64,000 nucleotides of DNA from assembly GCF_006715085.1 (NCBI RefSeq), contig NZ_VFMM01000001.1, forward strand, positions 1,364,001-1,428,000, written 5' to 3'. The translations under genes were made by a program, and so were the position numbers. The notes under the pieces were generated by a model. The model saw only the letters and a program-made list of their open reading frames with translations. It did not search any database and was not told where the DNA came from. This DNA comes from Kribbella jejuensis. Its GTDB lineage: Bacteria; Actinomycetota; Actinomycetes; Propionibacteriales; Kribbellaceae. Of the stretch, positions 26,409-35,012 are shown piece by piece; within the stretch, counting starts at the first letter, position 1, and every line of letters begins with the position of its first letter.

Positions 26409-29400
26409 CTGACCACCTTCCGAGAGCTCGGGGTACTCCCCGAGATCTGCGACGCACTCGACCGCGTCGGCATCGTCGAACCCTTCCCGATCCAGGAGAT
26501 GACCCTCCCGGTGGCCCTGATGGGCACCGATCTGATCGGCCAGGCCCGTACCGGTACCGGCAAGACCCTCGGCTTCGGCATCCCGTTGCTGCAGCGCACG
26601 ATCGCGCCGCACGAGCCCGACTACGCCGAGGTCGCCCCCGGCAAGCCCCAGGCGCTCGTCGTCACTCCCACCCGGGAGCTGACGATCCAGGTCGCCAAGG
26701 ACCTCCAGACCGCCTCCACCGTCCGCAACGTGCGGATCCTGACCATCTACGGCGGCGTCGCGTACGACCCGCAGCTGGACGCCCTGAAGAAAGGCGTCGA
26801 CGTCGTCGTCGGTACGCCGGGACGCCTGCTGGACCTGGCCGATCGCGGTGTCCTCGACCTCGGCCACATCAAGGTGCTGGTCCTCGACGAGGCCGACGAG
26901 ATGCTCGACCTGGGCTTCCTGCCCGACGTCGAGCGGATCCTCCGCAAGACGCCCGAGCTCCGGCAGACGATGTTGTTCTCGGCAACGATGCCGTCGGCCG
27001 TGATCGGCCTGGCGCGCACCCACATGCGGCACCCGCTGAACATCCGCGCGGAGTCGCACGAGGACACCCAGATGGTGCCGACCACGGCCCAGTTCGTTTA
27101 CCGCGCCCACGATCTCGACAAGCCCGAGGTCGTGGCCCGGATCCTGCAGGCCGAGGACCGCGGCCGGGTGATGATCTTCTGCCGCACCAAGCGCGAGGCG
27201 TCCCGGCTCACCGACGACCTGCAGGACCGCGGGTTCAAGGCGGCCGCGATCCACGGCGACCTGAACCAGCAGGCGCGCGAGCGGGCGCTGACCCGGTTCC
27301 GCGGCGACAAAGTCGACGTACTGATCTGTACCGACGTCGCCGCCCGCGGGATCGACGTCGAGGGTGTCACGCACGTCATCAACAACACCTGCCCCGAAGA
27401 CGAGAAGGCCTACATCCACCGGATCGGCCGCACCGGGCGCGCGGGGGCGAGCGGTATCGCCGTCACCTTCGTCGACTGGCCGGACCTGACCCGGTGGAAG
27501 GTGATCAACAAGGCCCTCGACCTGCCGTACGAGGACCCGCAGGAGATCTACTCCACGTCGCCGGAGCTGTACCACGACCTCGGCATCCCGTCCGAGGCCA
27601 AGGGCCGCATCCGCGCCGCCCGCGACCCGCACGAAACCCGCGAAGCACGCGACTCCCGCGGCCGCCACGACCGCACCGACCGCTCGGACCGCAACTCCGA
27701 CCGCACCGACCGCGCTGACCGGACCGAGCGTTCCGAGCGGGATGGTCGTTCGGACCGCGCGGACCGTTCCGAGCGGGACGGCCGCTTCGAGCGCGACGGC
27801 GAACGTTCGGGCCGCAACCGCAAGCGCAACCGCACCCGAAAGCGCACCCGCGCCGGCCAGCCGGTCGAGGAACTCGCGGACGTAACCACCAACACCGAGG
27901 TAACCGCGGTCGTCTCCGACACCACCGAGGACCAGGCCCGCAAGCCCCGCAAACGCAAGCGCAACCGCAACCGCAAACCCGGCAGCGCCCAACCAACCCT
28001 CCAGCCGACCGACGCGTCCACGCCGACCGGCGACCCGACCGACGCACCCACGCGGACCGCCGAGCCAAGCGGCGCGCCCACGGGGACCGGCAAGGCGACC
28101 GGTGCATCCACGCGGACCGCCGAGCCGAACGGCGCACCCACGCGAACCGGCAAGCCGAGCGGCACACACACGCGAATCGGCGAGCCGAGCGGCACACGCA
28201 CGCGAACCGGCGAGCCGACCGACGCACCCAACCGGACCGGCGAGCCGAGCGGCGCATCCCCCGCTACCAGCGAGCCGGGCGCACAAGTCTCGGACCCGGA
28301 CACGGGCACCACCACGACGTCCGCACAGCCGACGACGTCCGCACAGTCGACGACGCCGAGCACCAGCGCCACGGAACCGACCACCCAGTCGGCCGAGCCG
28401 ACCGCACCGGCTGCCAAGCGGACCGCGCAAGACTCCCAGGTGACCGCCCCGGCTCCTGAGGTGACTACCCCGGCCTCCGCGGCGGCCACACGTACCACTG
28501 AGCCGCCCACGGGCCAGGCAGCACAGGCCGCACAGCCAGCCACTGCTGCACCTGAGGCGAGCACTCCCGCGGGTCAGCCGAGCACACCCGCAGCTGAGCC
28601 GACGCCGTCGACTGCCGACCGCCCGGCCAAGCGCACCCGCACCCGCAAGACGCCCCAAGCAACCAGCTCCGCCCCCGAGGCACCCGCCGACACGGCACCT
28701 GCCACTGACACGGCTGAGGTGGCGCCGGCCAAGCAGTCGCGTACTCGGAAGGCTGCTGCTGTTGAGCCGGAGGCGGACGCTCCGGTGAAGCAGGCTCGCA
28801 AGAGCACGGCTACCAAGAGCACTGCAGCCAAGACCGCGACTGCCAAGAAGGCTCCCGCCAAGACCACTACGGCGAAGAGCCCCGCGAGCAAGAGCGCTGC
28901 AAGCAAGAGCACTCCGGCCAAGAGCACCACGACCAAGAAGGCTCCGGCCAAGGCCACGACGGCAAAGAAGGCAGCCGCCGGGGCCACCACGGCCAAGAAG
29001 GCAGCTGCCAAGAGCACCACGGCTCAGAAGGCTCCGACCAAGGCCACCACCGCCAAGAAGGCACCGGCGAAGACCGCCGCGGTCAAGAAGGCAACTGCCA
29101 AGAGCACGACGGCTGAGAAGGCACCGGCTAAGGCCGCCACCGCTAAGAAGGCACCCGCCAAGAGCACAACCGCTAAGAGCGCGGTCGCGAAGAAGGCTGC
29201 GGCTAGCGGTGGCGCAAGCAAGAGCACGACGGCTAAGAAGGCTCCGGCCAAGGCCACCACCGCCAAGAAGGCACCCGCGAAGATCGCCACGGTTAAGAAG
29301 GCAACCGCCAACAAGACCGTGACGGCTAAGAAGGCGCCCGCCAAGACAGCCACGGCTAAGAAGGCGCCCGCCAAGACAGCCACGGCTAAGAAGGCAGCTG

Positions 29401-29693
29401 CCAAGGCCACCACCGCCAAGAAGGCACCTGCGCAGACCGCTGCGGTTAGGAAGGCGCCCGCCAAGACCGTGACGGCCAAGAAGGCGCCCGCCAAGACAGC
29501 CACCGCCAAGAAGGCTCCGGCCAAGAGCGCGGTGAGCAAGAAAGCTACGGCGAAGAAGGTGGCAGTGAAGGCGCCGGCAAAGAAGGCACCCGCCAGCAAG
29601 GTCGTGGCCAAGAAGGCAACCGCCGGCAAGGCCGTAGCCAAGAAGGCGACCGCGAAGAAGGCTGTGGTTAAGAAGGCGACGGCTCGGAGGTAG
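26409..29693 (+). CDS. DEAD-box RNA helicase with a long disordered tail and histone H1-like end
   Basis: A 1094-residue protein. The helicase core (1 to about 395) has the Q motif (FPIQ at 26-29), Walker A ARTGTGKT (46-53), DEAD (160-163), SAT and HRIGRTGRAG. The tail follows: an Arg/Asp-rich section (398-480), a Thr/Pro section with about eight 10-residue repeats of type TRT-x-EPSGAP (28021-28260), then from about residue 760 an Ala/Lys-rich part with TAKKAPAK-type units, like histone H1 or mycobacterial HupB. The frame is continuous, with no frameshift. The start is CTG 26409 after GAGAGG; TGA at 26394 closes the frame above it. Position corresponds to Rv3211 (rhlE), which is much shorter. 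Role in RNA remodelling is known for the core; nucleic-acid binding by the tail is inferred. Confidence 0.88.
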   Translation: MTTFRELGVLPEICDALDRVGIVEPFPIQEMTLPVALMGTDLIGQARTGTGKTLGFGIPLLQRTIAPHEPDYAEVAPGKPQALVVTPTRELTIQVAKDLQTASTVRNVRILTIYGGVAYDPQLDALKKGVDVVVGTPGRLLDLADRGVLDLGHIKVLVLDEADEMLDLGFLPDVERILRKTPELRQTMLFSATMPSAVIGLARTHMRHPLNIRAESHEDTQMVPTTAQFVYRAHDLDKPEVVARILQAEDRGRVMIFCRTKREASRLTDDLQDRGFKAAAIHGDLNQQARERALTRFRGDKVDVLICTDVAARGIDVEGVTHVINNTCPEDEKAYIHRIGRTGRAGASGIAVTFVDWPDLTRWKVINKALDLPYEDPQEIYSTSPELYHDLGIPSEAKGRIRAARDPHETREARDSRGRHDRTDRSDRNSDRTDRADRTERSERDGRSDRADRSERDGRFERDGERSGRNRKRNRTRKRTRAGQPVEELADVTTNTEVTAVVSDTTEDQARKPRKRKRNRNRKPGSAQPTLQPTDASTPTGDPTDAPTRTAEPSGAPTGTGKATGASTRTAEPNGAPTRTGKPSGTHTRIGEPSGTRTRTGEPTDAPNRTGEPSGASPATSEPGAQVSDPDTGTTTTSAQPTTSAQSTTPSTSATEPTTQSAEPTAPAAKRTAQDSQVTAPAPEVTTPASAAATRTTEPPTGQAAQAAQPATAAPEASTPAGQPSTPAAEPTPSTADRPAKRTRTRKTPQATSSAPEAPADTAPATDTAEVAPAKQSRTRKAAAVEPEADAPVKQARKSTATKSTAAKTATAKKAPAKTTTAKSPASKSAASKSTPAKSTTTKKAPAKATTAKKAAAGATTAKKAAAKSTTAQKAPTKATTAKKAPAKTAAVKKATAKSTTAEKAPAKAATAKKAPAKSTTAKSAVAKKAAASGGASKSTTAKKAPAKATTAKKAPAKIATVKKATANKTVTAKKAPAKTATAKKAPAKTATAKKAAAKATTAKKAPAQTAAVRKAPAKTVTAKKAPAKTATAKKAPAKSAVSKKATAKKVAVKAPAKKAPASKVVAKKATAGKAVAKKATAKKAVVKKATARR

Positions 29694-30515
29694 CGGGCGC
29701 GGAGGCCTCGCGTCGGCTGCCGGAATGTTTCTGATGAGGCAGCGGGCGCGGGGCCTCCGCCTCGGCTGTGGAACGTTCTCGGTGAGGTAGCGGGCGCCGG
29801 GGGCCTCCGCACCGGCTGTGGGAATAGTTGCTGACGAGGTAGCGGGCGCGGTGCCTCCGCCTCGGCTCTGGAAATAGTTTCTGATGAGGCAGCGGGCGCG
29901 GGGGTTCCACCTCGGCTGCCCGAACGTCTTCTGATGAGGTCAGCAGACACGCGCGTTCCACCTCGGCTGCCGGAACGTTTTCTGATGAGGCAGCGGGCGG
30001 CTGGGCTCCGTTTCGGCTGCCGGGATCTTTCTGACGAGGCAGCGGGCGCGGGGGCTCCGCCTCGGCTGCCGGAACGTCTTCTGATGAGGCAGCAGACACG
30101 CGCGTTCCACCTCGGCTGCCGGAACGTTTTCTGATGAGGCAGCGGGCGGCTGGGCTCCGTTTCGGCTGCCGGGATCTTTCTGACGCGGCAGCGGGGCGTG
30201 GGACCTCCGCCTCGGCTGCCGGGATCCTTCTGACGCGGCAGCGGGCGCGGGACCTCCGCCTCGGCTGCCGGGATCCTTCTGACGCGGCAGCGGGCGCGGG
30301 ACCTCCGCCTCGGCTGCCGGGATGTTTCTGATGCGGCAGCGGGGCGTGGGGCCTCCGGCTCGGCTGCCGGGATCTTTCTGATGCGGCAGCGGGCGCGGGG
30401 GCTCCGCCTCGGCTGCCGGGATCTTTCCGATGAAGCAGCGGGCGCGGGAGCTCCGCCTCGGCCGCCGGGATGTTTCTGATGAGGTAGCGGGGGCGCGGGG
30501 CCTGCGGTTTGCCGT
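29689..30515 (+). repeat. Tandem array of 49- to 52-base hairpin repeats, about 16 copies
   Basis: Units begin at 29689, 29738, 29786, 29838, 29888, 29938, 29989, 30038, 30088, 30138, 30187, 30237, 30286, 30335, 30385, 30434 and a partial one at 30483. The pattern is GG(C/T)AGCGGGCGCGG, then CTCCGCCTCGGCTGCC and TTTCTGATGA. GGCAGC pairs with GCTGCC in most units. Units 5-7 (29888-30037) and 8-10 (30038-30186) are a duplicated three-unit block. The first unit overlaps the helicase stop codon. There are no unique spacers, so it is not a CRISPR array. No gene is seen in 29694-30666, and the rest (30516-30666) holds only the leader of the next gene. Confidence 0.9.
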
Positions 30516-30666
30516 GCATCGGATCGGGGCGAGGCACGGAGGTCGGTTCGTAGGGGTTCGACGAGGTGGATCGGGGGCGGACGTTTTCTGATGGTGATGT
30601 GGGGGTGCAACATCCGGGGGCTGGTGGGCCGTCCTAGGGCGGTAACCACTAGAGAGGGGCTGGGTG

Positions 30667-31599
30667 ATGGGGCGGATCAGGGCGGTTGCTGGTGTGGTGG
30701 TCGCTGTGGGGGTTTTGGGGCTTGCCGGGTGTGGGGCCTCGGGTAAGGGGCATGAGAGCAGTGGGGCGGCCAAGCAGGACTCTGGGGAGACGGCTGCGCA
30801 GCCGCAGGCACCTGCGGTGGGGAAGCCGGCGGGAACAGCAGGACAAGGGAACTCCGCGGGCGCAACGGGCAGTCAGGGTGGGGACGATCCGACGATTACG
30901 CGGGCGATCGTCAAGACCGGTTCGCTGACCGTCGAAGGTGACGATGTGTCCGCGATGCGGCAGAAGGCCGTCACCGCGGTCGCCGGTCTCAACGGTCAGG
31001 TGGCATCCGAGGACACCGGCAGCGACCCCGACGGCAACATCACCCAGTCGAACCTGGTACTCAAAATCCCCACCAAGTCGTTCGAGACAGCGATCCAGCA
31101 ACTCTCCGAGCTCGGCAAACGCCTGCAGATCCACCAGGACTCCGAGGACGTCACCGAGCAGGTGGTGGACGTAGCGAGCCGCATCCAGTCCCAGCGCGCC
31201 AGCCTCGAGCGCATGCGCGTACTGATGACAAAAGCCAACACCATCGGCGACATCGTCTCGGTCGAGAGCGAACTGACCCGTCGAGAAGCCGACCTCGAAG
31301 CCCTGCTGGCCAAACAGAAGAACCTCGCCCTGCAGACAGACCTGGCCACCCTCACGCTCACCCTCACGGAGAAGGGCAAGCCCGCGGTGAAGACCGAGCC
31401 CAAGAAGGCCACTGGCTTCCTGGCAGGCCTCAAGGGCGGCTGGCACGCGTTCACCGCAGTCTTCTCCGCACTGGCGACCGCCCTCGGCGCGCTCCTCCCG
31501 TTCCTCATCCTGCTGGCGATCATCGTCCTGCCGCTCTGGCGTTTCCGCCACAAGCTACGCCGGCAGCCGGCCGGTCAGCAAAGCCCAGCCAGTCAGTGA
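30667..31599 (+). CDS. DUF4349 lipoprotein
   Basis: A 310-residue lipoprotein. The signal has VAGVVVAVGVLG followed by LAGC (lipobox) with Cys at about residue 21, then a Gly/Ser/Ala linker. The DUF4349 core shows RAIVKTGSLTVEGDDV, a coiled stretch (RIQSQRASLERMRVLMTKANT, ELTRREADLEALLAKQ) and a C-terminal membrane helix LLPFLILLAIIVLPLW. DUF4349 proteins are anchored at both ends and have no known function; some are called anti-sigma-like. ATG 30667 has AGAGAGGGG upstream; a GTG one codon earlier is possible. Confidence 0.82.
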   Translation: MGRIRAVAGVVVAVGVLGLAGCGASGKGHESSGAAKQDSGETAAQPQAPAVGKPAGTAGQGNSAGATGSQGGDDPTITRAIVKTGSLTVEGDDVSAMRQKAVTAVAGLNGQVASEDTGSDPDGNITQSNLVLKIPTKSFETAIQQLSELGKRLQIHQDSEDVTEQVVDVASRIQSQRASLERMRVLMTKANTIGDIVSVESELTRREADLEALLAKQKNLALQTDLATLTLTLTEKGKPAVKTEPKKATGFLAGLKGGWHAFTAVFSALATALGALLPFLILLAIIVLPLWRFRHKLRRQPAGQQSPASQ

Positions 31600-32345
31600 A
31601 GCAACGCGTCGGCCAACGCCCGGTACGCCTTCGCACCGGGCGAGGCCGGCGCCGTACTCAGCACGGTCTCCCCGATCGCCGGCGCCTCCGCGAACCGGAT
31701 CGACTTCGGGATCGCCGGCTGCAGCACCTCCAGCGAGTACGTGTCCGCGATCCCCTCCAGTACGGCGCGCGCATGCGTCGTACGCCCGTCGTACAACGTC
31801 GGAAGCACCCCGAGCACCCGTAGTTCCGGGTTCGTCAGCCGCTGTACGTCGTACACGGTGTCAAGTAGTTGCCCTACGCCACGATGTGCCAGCGTCTCGC
31901 ACTGCAAGGGAATCAGTACGTCGGACGCCGCGGACAGACCGTTCACCGTGAGCAGCCCGAGCGTCGGCGGGCAGTCCACGACGATCCAGTCGTACGACGC
32001 ACGCAGCGGGCGCAACGCCGTACGCAGCACCTGCTCCGGTTCACTCTCCCGGGCCAGCTGCACCTCGGCCGTGGCGAGAGTGATCGTCGCGGGCAACAGG
32101 TCCGGCGCGTCCTCGAACTCGATCAGCACGTCGCGCGCCCGGACACCGCCGAGCAGCACATGATGCACCGACTTGTCCAGGTCCTCCGGGTCGATGCCGA
32201 CCGAGAACGTGAGGCAGGCCTGCGGGTCCAGGTCGACCAGCAGCACCCGCTGACCGCGCTCGGCCAGGGCTGCCCCGAGGGTGGCGACGGTGGTCGTCTT
32301 GGCCACGCCGCCCTTCTGATTGGCGACCGCGAGAGTGCGAGGCAC
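31593..32345 (-). CDS. Orphan ParA-family ATPase (Rv3213c type)
   Basis: A 250-residue ParA/MinD-type ATPase with deviant Walker A KGGVAKTTT (about 11-19; Ala replaces the usual Gly), VLLVDLDPQA, Walker B WIVVDCPPTLG. No parB-like gene or parS repeat was recognised next to it. Members partition DNA or place proteins; the orphan type in actinobacteria is close to Rv3213c. It is convergent with the DUF4349 gene, overlapping its 3' end by 7 bases. Its target is unknown. Confidence 0.85.
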   Translation of the reverse strand: MPRTLAVANQKGGVAKTTTVATLGAALAERGQRVLLVDLDPQACLTFSVGIDPEDLDKSVHHVLLGGVRARDVLIEFEDAPDLLPATITLATAEVQLARESEPEQVLRTALRPLRASYDWIVVDCPPTLGLLTVNGLSAASDVLIPLQCETLAHRGVGQLLDTVYDVQRLTNPELRVLGVLPTLYDGRTTHARAVLEGIADTYSLEVLQPAIPKSIRFAEAPAIGETVLSTAPASPGAKAYRALADALLH

Positions 32346-32417
32346 CCGGCCATTGTGCCGTACCCGGGAACGATGCCTGCCACCTGTGGTCCGGGCGAGC
32401 GGTTACCCTCTTTACTT

Positions 32418-33293
32418 GTGAGTACGCCGCGTACGTTGACGCTGCCCGACGGGGTGCACCCCGAGACACTCGAGACCGAGCGGGGCGCGTTCGCCACGCT
32501 GACCGCCATACCCTCCATCGGCACGCCCCTGGGCACGGTGCTGCTCGTCCCGGGGTGGACGGGGAGCAAGGAGGACTTCACACCGCTCGTGGACCACCTG
32601 TGCCGGTACGGGTGGCGCACGGTTGCCGTCGACCAGCGCGGGCAGTACGAGACCACCGGCCCGGCCGACAAGTCGGCGTACTCGCTGGCTGAGCTCGGCG
32701 CGGACGTGGTCGCGATGAGCAAGGCACTCGGCGGCTACAGCCAGCTGGTCGGGCACTCGTTCGGCGGATTGGTGGCGCGCGAGGCCGTGCTGACGGATCC
32801 CTCGGTGTTCTCGTCCATCAGCCTGCTCTGCTCGGGCCCCGCCGCGTTCACCGACGAGGCGACCGTGCAGAGCCTGCAGATGATGGCGTTCGGTCTGGAG
32901 AACCTCCCGATCGAGCAGGTGTACGACCTGAAGCTCGACCACGACAGCAAGACCCCTGGGTACGTCGCTCCGCCCGCGGACGTCGCGGCGTTCCTACGGA
33001 AGCGGTTCACGAGCAACGTACCGACGAGCCTTGCCGAGATCACCCGGCGGCTGACGGACGCCGAGGACAAGACCGAGCTGCTGGCGAAGTCCGGCGTACG
33101 TGCGCAGGTGCTGCACGGCGAGACCGATGACGGCTGGCCGCTCGCGGCACAGCAGGCGATGGCCGCCGTACTCGGTGTCGAGGTGGAGGTCATCCCCGAC
33201 GCCGGGCACTCACCGGCGATCGACCAGCCCGCGAAGACCGCCCGGCTGCTCGTGGACTTCTTCCACGACTACCCGAACCTCCGGACGGTCTGA
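32418..33293 (+). CDS. Alpha/beta hydrolase
   Basis: A 291-residue hydrolase with VLLVPGWTGSKED (oxyanion loop), nucleophile Ser in GHSFGG, Asp in HGETDDGWP and His in AGHSPAID. GTG 32418 has no ribosome-binding site but is 8 nt after TACCCT (32404-32409), so the mRNA is likely leaderless. It is divergent from parA with 72 bases between. The substrate is not evident; a lactone or ester is possible. Confidence 0.83.
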   Translation: MSTPRTLTLPDGVHPETLETERGAFATLTAIPSIGTPLGTVLLVPGWTGSKEDFTPLVDHLCRYGWRTVAVDQRGQYETTGPADKSAYSLAELGADVVAMSKALGGYSQLVGHSFGGLVAREAVLTDPSVFSSISLLCSGPAAFTDEATVQSLQMMAFGLENLPIEQVYDLKLDHDSKTPGYVAPPADVAAFLRKRFTSNVPTSLAEITRRLTDAEDKTELLAKSGVRAQVLHGETDDGWPLAAQQAMAAVLGVEVEVIPDAGHSPAIDQPAKTARLLVDFFHDYPNLRTV

Positions 33294-33297
33294 GCGC

Positions 33298-34326
33298 TCA
33301 GCGGACCGGGGTGACCTGTGGGTCGAAAGCGAGCAGGTTCAGGCCGATCGGCGCCAGCGCGTCCTTGACCTGCTGGGTGTAGGCCAGCAGGGAGACGGTG
33401 GCCGGGCCGCCGGTCATGCCGGCACCGGCGGTCATGTAGATGCCGAGGTTCTTCGCGTCGACCTTGCTGGACAGCTCGTTGGTGACCCGCTCCTCGTCGG
33501 CGCGACTCATCAGGACCGGCGTGACGCAGAGGTTCCCGGAGTACACCTTCTCCAATGCTGTGCGGAACGCGGCGAGGTCGCCGTGCGCAACGCCGACCAT
33601 CATCACGACCGGGGCGTTGCGGCTGGTGCCGTTCGGGTAGTAGGTGATCGGGCCGTATGCCTGGTCGGCGTGCGCGGCGAGGAACGCGGTCACCGCCGGG
33701 GACGCGACGTTGCTCGGCTTCGGCTGCCAGCCGCCCGCGGGAGCGGCGCACGGGAGCTTCGGGAGCGGCATCGGCTGCGGCGCGGTGGCCGCGGTCTGTT
33801 CCTTGACGTCGATCGAGCGGTTGCCCCAGATCCCTGTCAGGGTTGCGTGTCCGGTCCGTACGCCCTTGATCGTGGTGAGGTCGGGGATGCGGTCCAGGTC
33901 GACGCCGTTGAGGGCGACCGAGAACTCGGCAGGGCAGCTCGGGGCGGGTTCCTTGCCCTTCGGGTAGCCAATGGCGGCGACGGCGAGCGGCGCGCAGAAC
34001 ACGGGGGTCTTGCCGGGTACGGCGATCACCTGGCCGCTGACGCGCACCTTGTCGCCACGTTTCACCAGGAGTGCATCGCTGGTGTTGTCCGCCGGCTGGG
34101 CGGCTGGGGCCGGCACGGTGCCACTCGCGTCGTTGTGGTTCGGGAGTACGGCGAGGAGGCCGGCGGCGATCACAGCGACGGAGGCGGCGGCCAGGGCGGG
34201 GATCCAGCTCTTGCGCTTGCCGTGTACGACGTGTTCGAGGTCGGGCTCGGGCGGCAGTTCCTGGTCGGCGCGCCAGCGGGCGCCGGCCCGGTTGAGCAGG
34301 TCGTCCATCTCGTCGACGGGGTTCAT
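33298..34326 (-). CDS. Membrane-anchored protein partnered with the ECF sigma factor
   Basis: A 342-residue protein with a short cytoplasmic N-terminus (MNPVDEMDDLLNRAGARWR), one membrane helix (WIPALAAASVAVIAAGLLAVL, about 41-61) and an exported C-terminal part with Cys in FCAPL, PSCPAEF and LPCAAPAG. It lies directly downstream of the sigma factor gene (16 bases), the usual place of an anti-sigma factor, but it has no zinc-type motif HxxxCxxC. It may be an anti-sigma or a surface sensor. Function is inferred from position. Confidence 0.65.
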   Translation of the reverse strand: MNPVDEMDDLLNRAGARWRADQELPPEPDLEHVVHGKRKSWIPALAAASVAVIAAGLLAVLPNHNDASGTVPAPAAQPADNTSDALLVKRGDKVRVSGQVIAVPGKTPVFCAPLAVAAIGYPKGKEPAPSCPAEFSVALNGVDLDRIPDLTTIKGVRTGHATLTGIWGNRSIDVKEQTAATAPQPMPLPKLPCAAPAGGWQPKPSNVASPAVTAFLAAHADQAYGPITYYPNGTSRNAPVVMMVGVAHGDLAAFRTALEKVYSGNLCVTPVLMSRADEERVTNELSSKVDAKNLGIYMTAGAGMTGGPATVSLLAYTQQVKDALAPIGLNLLAFDPQVTPVR

Positions 34327-34342
34327 CGCACAGCCTCCACGG

Positions 34343-34849
34343 TCATTCGCTGACTTCCAGGACGACCCGGAGCCGGGCCCGGGCGTCGGACAACGTCGAC
34401 TTCACGGTGCCTTCGGAGCACCCCATCACCGCGGCCGTCTCGGCGATCGACAGGTCCGCGAAGTAGTAGCAGTCCACCGCGAGCCGCTGCCGCGCGGGCA
34501 ACGCCTGTACGGCGTCCTCGACGTCCATCCGGGCGTCCAGGTCGGGACGACGGCTCTCGTCGTCCGGGAGGAGCACGAGGCCGCGGTGGGTACGGCGTAC
34601 CGCTTTGCGGGCCTGGTCCGCGGTGATCGCGAGCAGCCAGGCGGACGGCGTACCGCGGGATTCGTCGTACTGCGACCGCTTGGCCCACGCCCGCGCGAGC
34701 GCCTCCTGGACGACGTCGTCCCGGTCCGCACCGACCGCGAGCCGCGCCGCCAACCGGGCCATCGCCCCCAGATGCGGCCGCACCCACTCGACGAACGCAC
34801 CCGCGTCCCCCGGCGGCCCGAGAACCCCGACCACCGGCTCACCCGTCAT
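34343..34849 (-). CDS. ECF RNA polymerase sigma factor
   Basis: A 168-residue sigma-70 family protein of ECF type. Region 2 shows DRDDVVQEALARAWAKR, region 4 the helix-turn-helix AVQALPARQRLAVDCYYFADLSIAETAAVMGCSEGTVKSTLSDARARLR. ATG 34849 is about 10 bases from AGAAGG; ATG 34858 is also possible but only one base from it. With the downstream membrane protein it likely forms an ECF regulatory pair that responds to an envelope signal. Class resembles the SigE-like group of actinomycetes; its promoter target is unknown. Confidence 0.85.
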   Translation of the reverse strand: MTGEPVVGVLGPPGDAGAFVEWVRPHLGAMARLAARLAVGADRDDVVQEALARAWAKRSQYDESRGTPSAWLLAITADQARKAVRRTHRGLVLLPDDESRRPDLDARMDVEDAVQALPARQRLAVDCYYFADLSIAETAAVMGCSEGTVKSTLSDARARLRVVLEVSE

Positions 34850-34965
34850 CGTCGGCATACCTTCTCTACCCCCGATCCACCGCATCCGGTTGGGTCCCTA
34901 CCCGCATCTCAACGACCCCACCACGCAGACGTCACCCACCCCACCCATTCCGTAACCCACCCGAG

Positions 34966-34974
34966 TTATCCACA
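34966..34974 (+). other. DnaA-box-like 9-mer
   Basis: TTATCCACA exactly, in the gap between the ECF sigma gene and the RelA/SpoT-like gene. See also 6848-6856. A single site cannot be called an origin; a chance or regulatory match is equally likely. Confidence 0.3.
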
Positions 34975-35012
34975 GATCCCGAAAACCACCCCACAGCTCC
35001 CACCAACCTCCC

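Noticed and set aside
25437..28658. A 1073-codon minus-strand frame over the helicase tail
   Set aside because: It is the antisense of the helicase Thr/Pro and Arg/Asp region; only its last 226 codons are the ferritin-like gene, which has its own start.
29689..30515. CRISPR array
   Set aside because: The whole 49- to 52-base unit is repeated, without unique spacers, and no cas genes are present.
29024..30649. Minus-strand frames through the 49-bp repeats
   Set aside because: They consist of Arg/Ala/Pro repeats produced by the array and the antisense of the Ala/Lys tail.
34343..34885. Start at 34885 for the ECF sigma factor
   Set aside because: The upstream codons lack an SD and conservation; 34849 is better spaced from AGAAGG.
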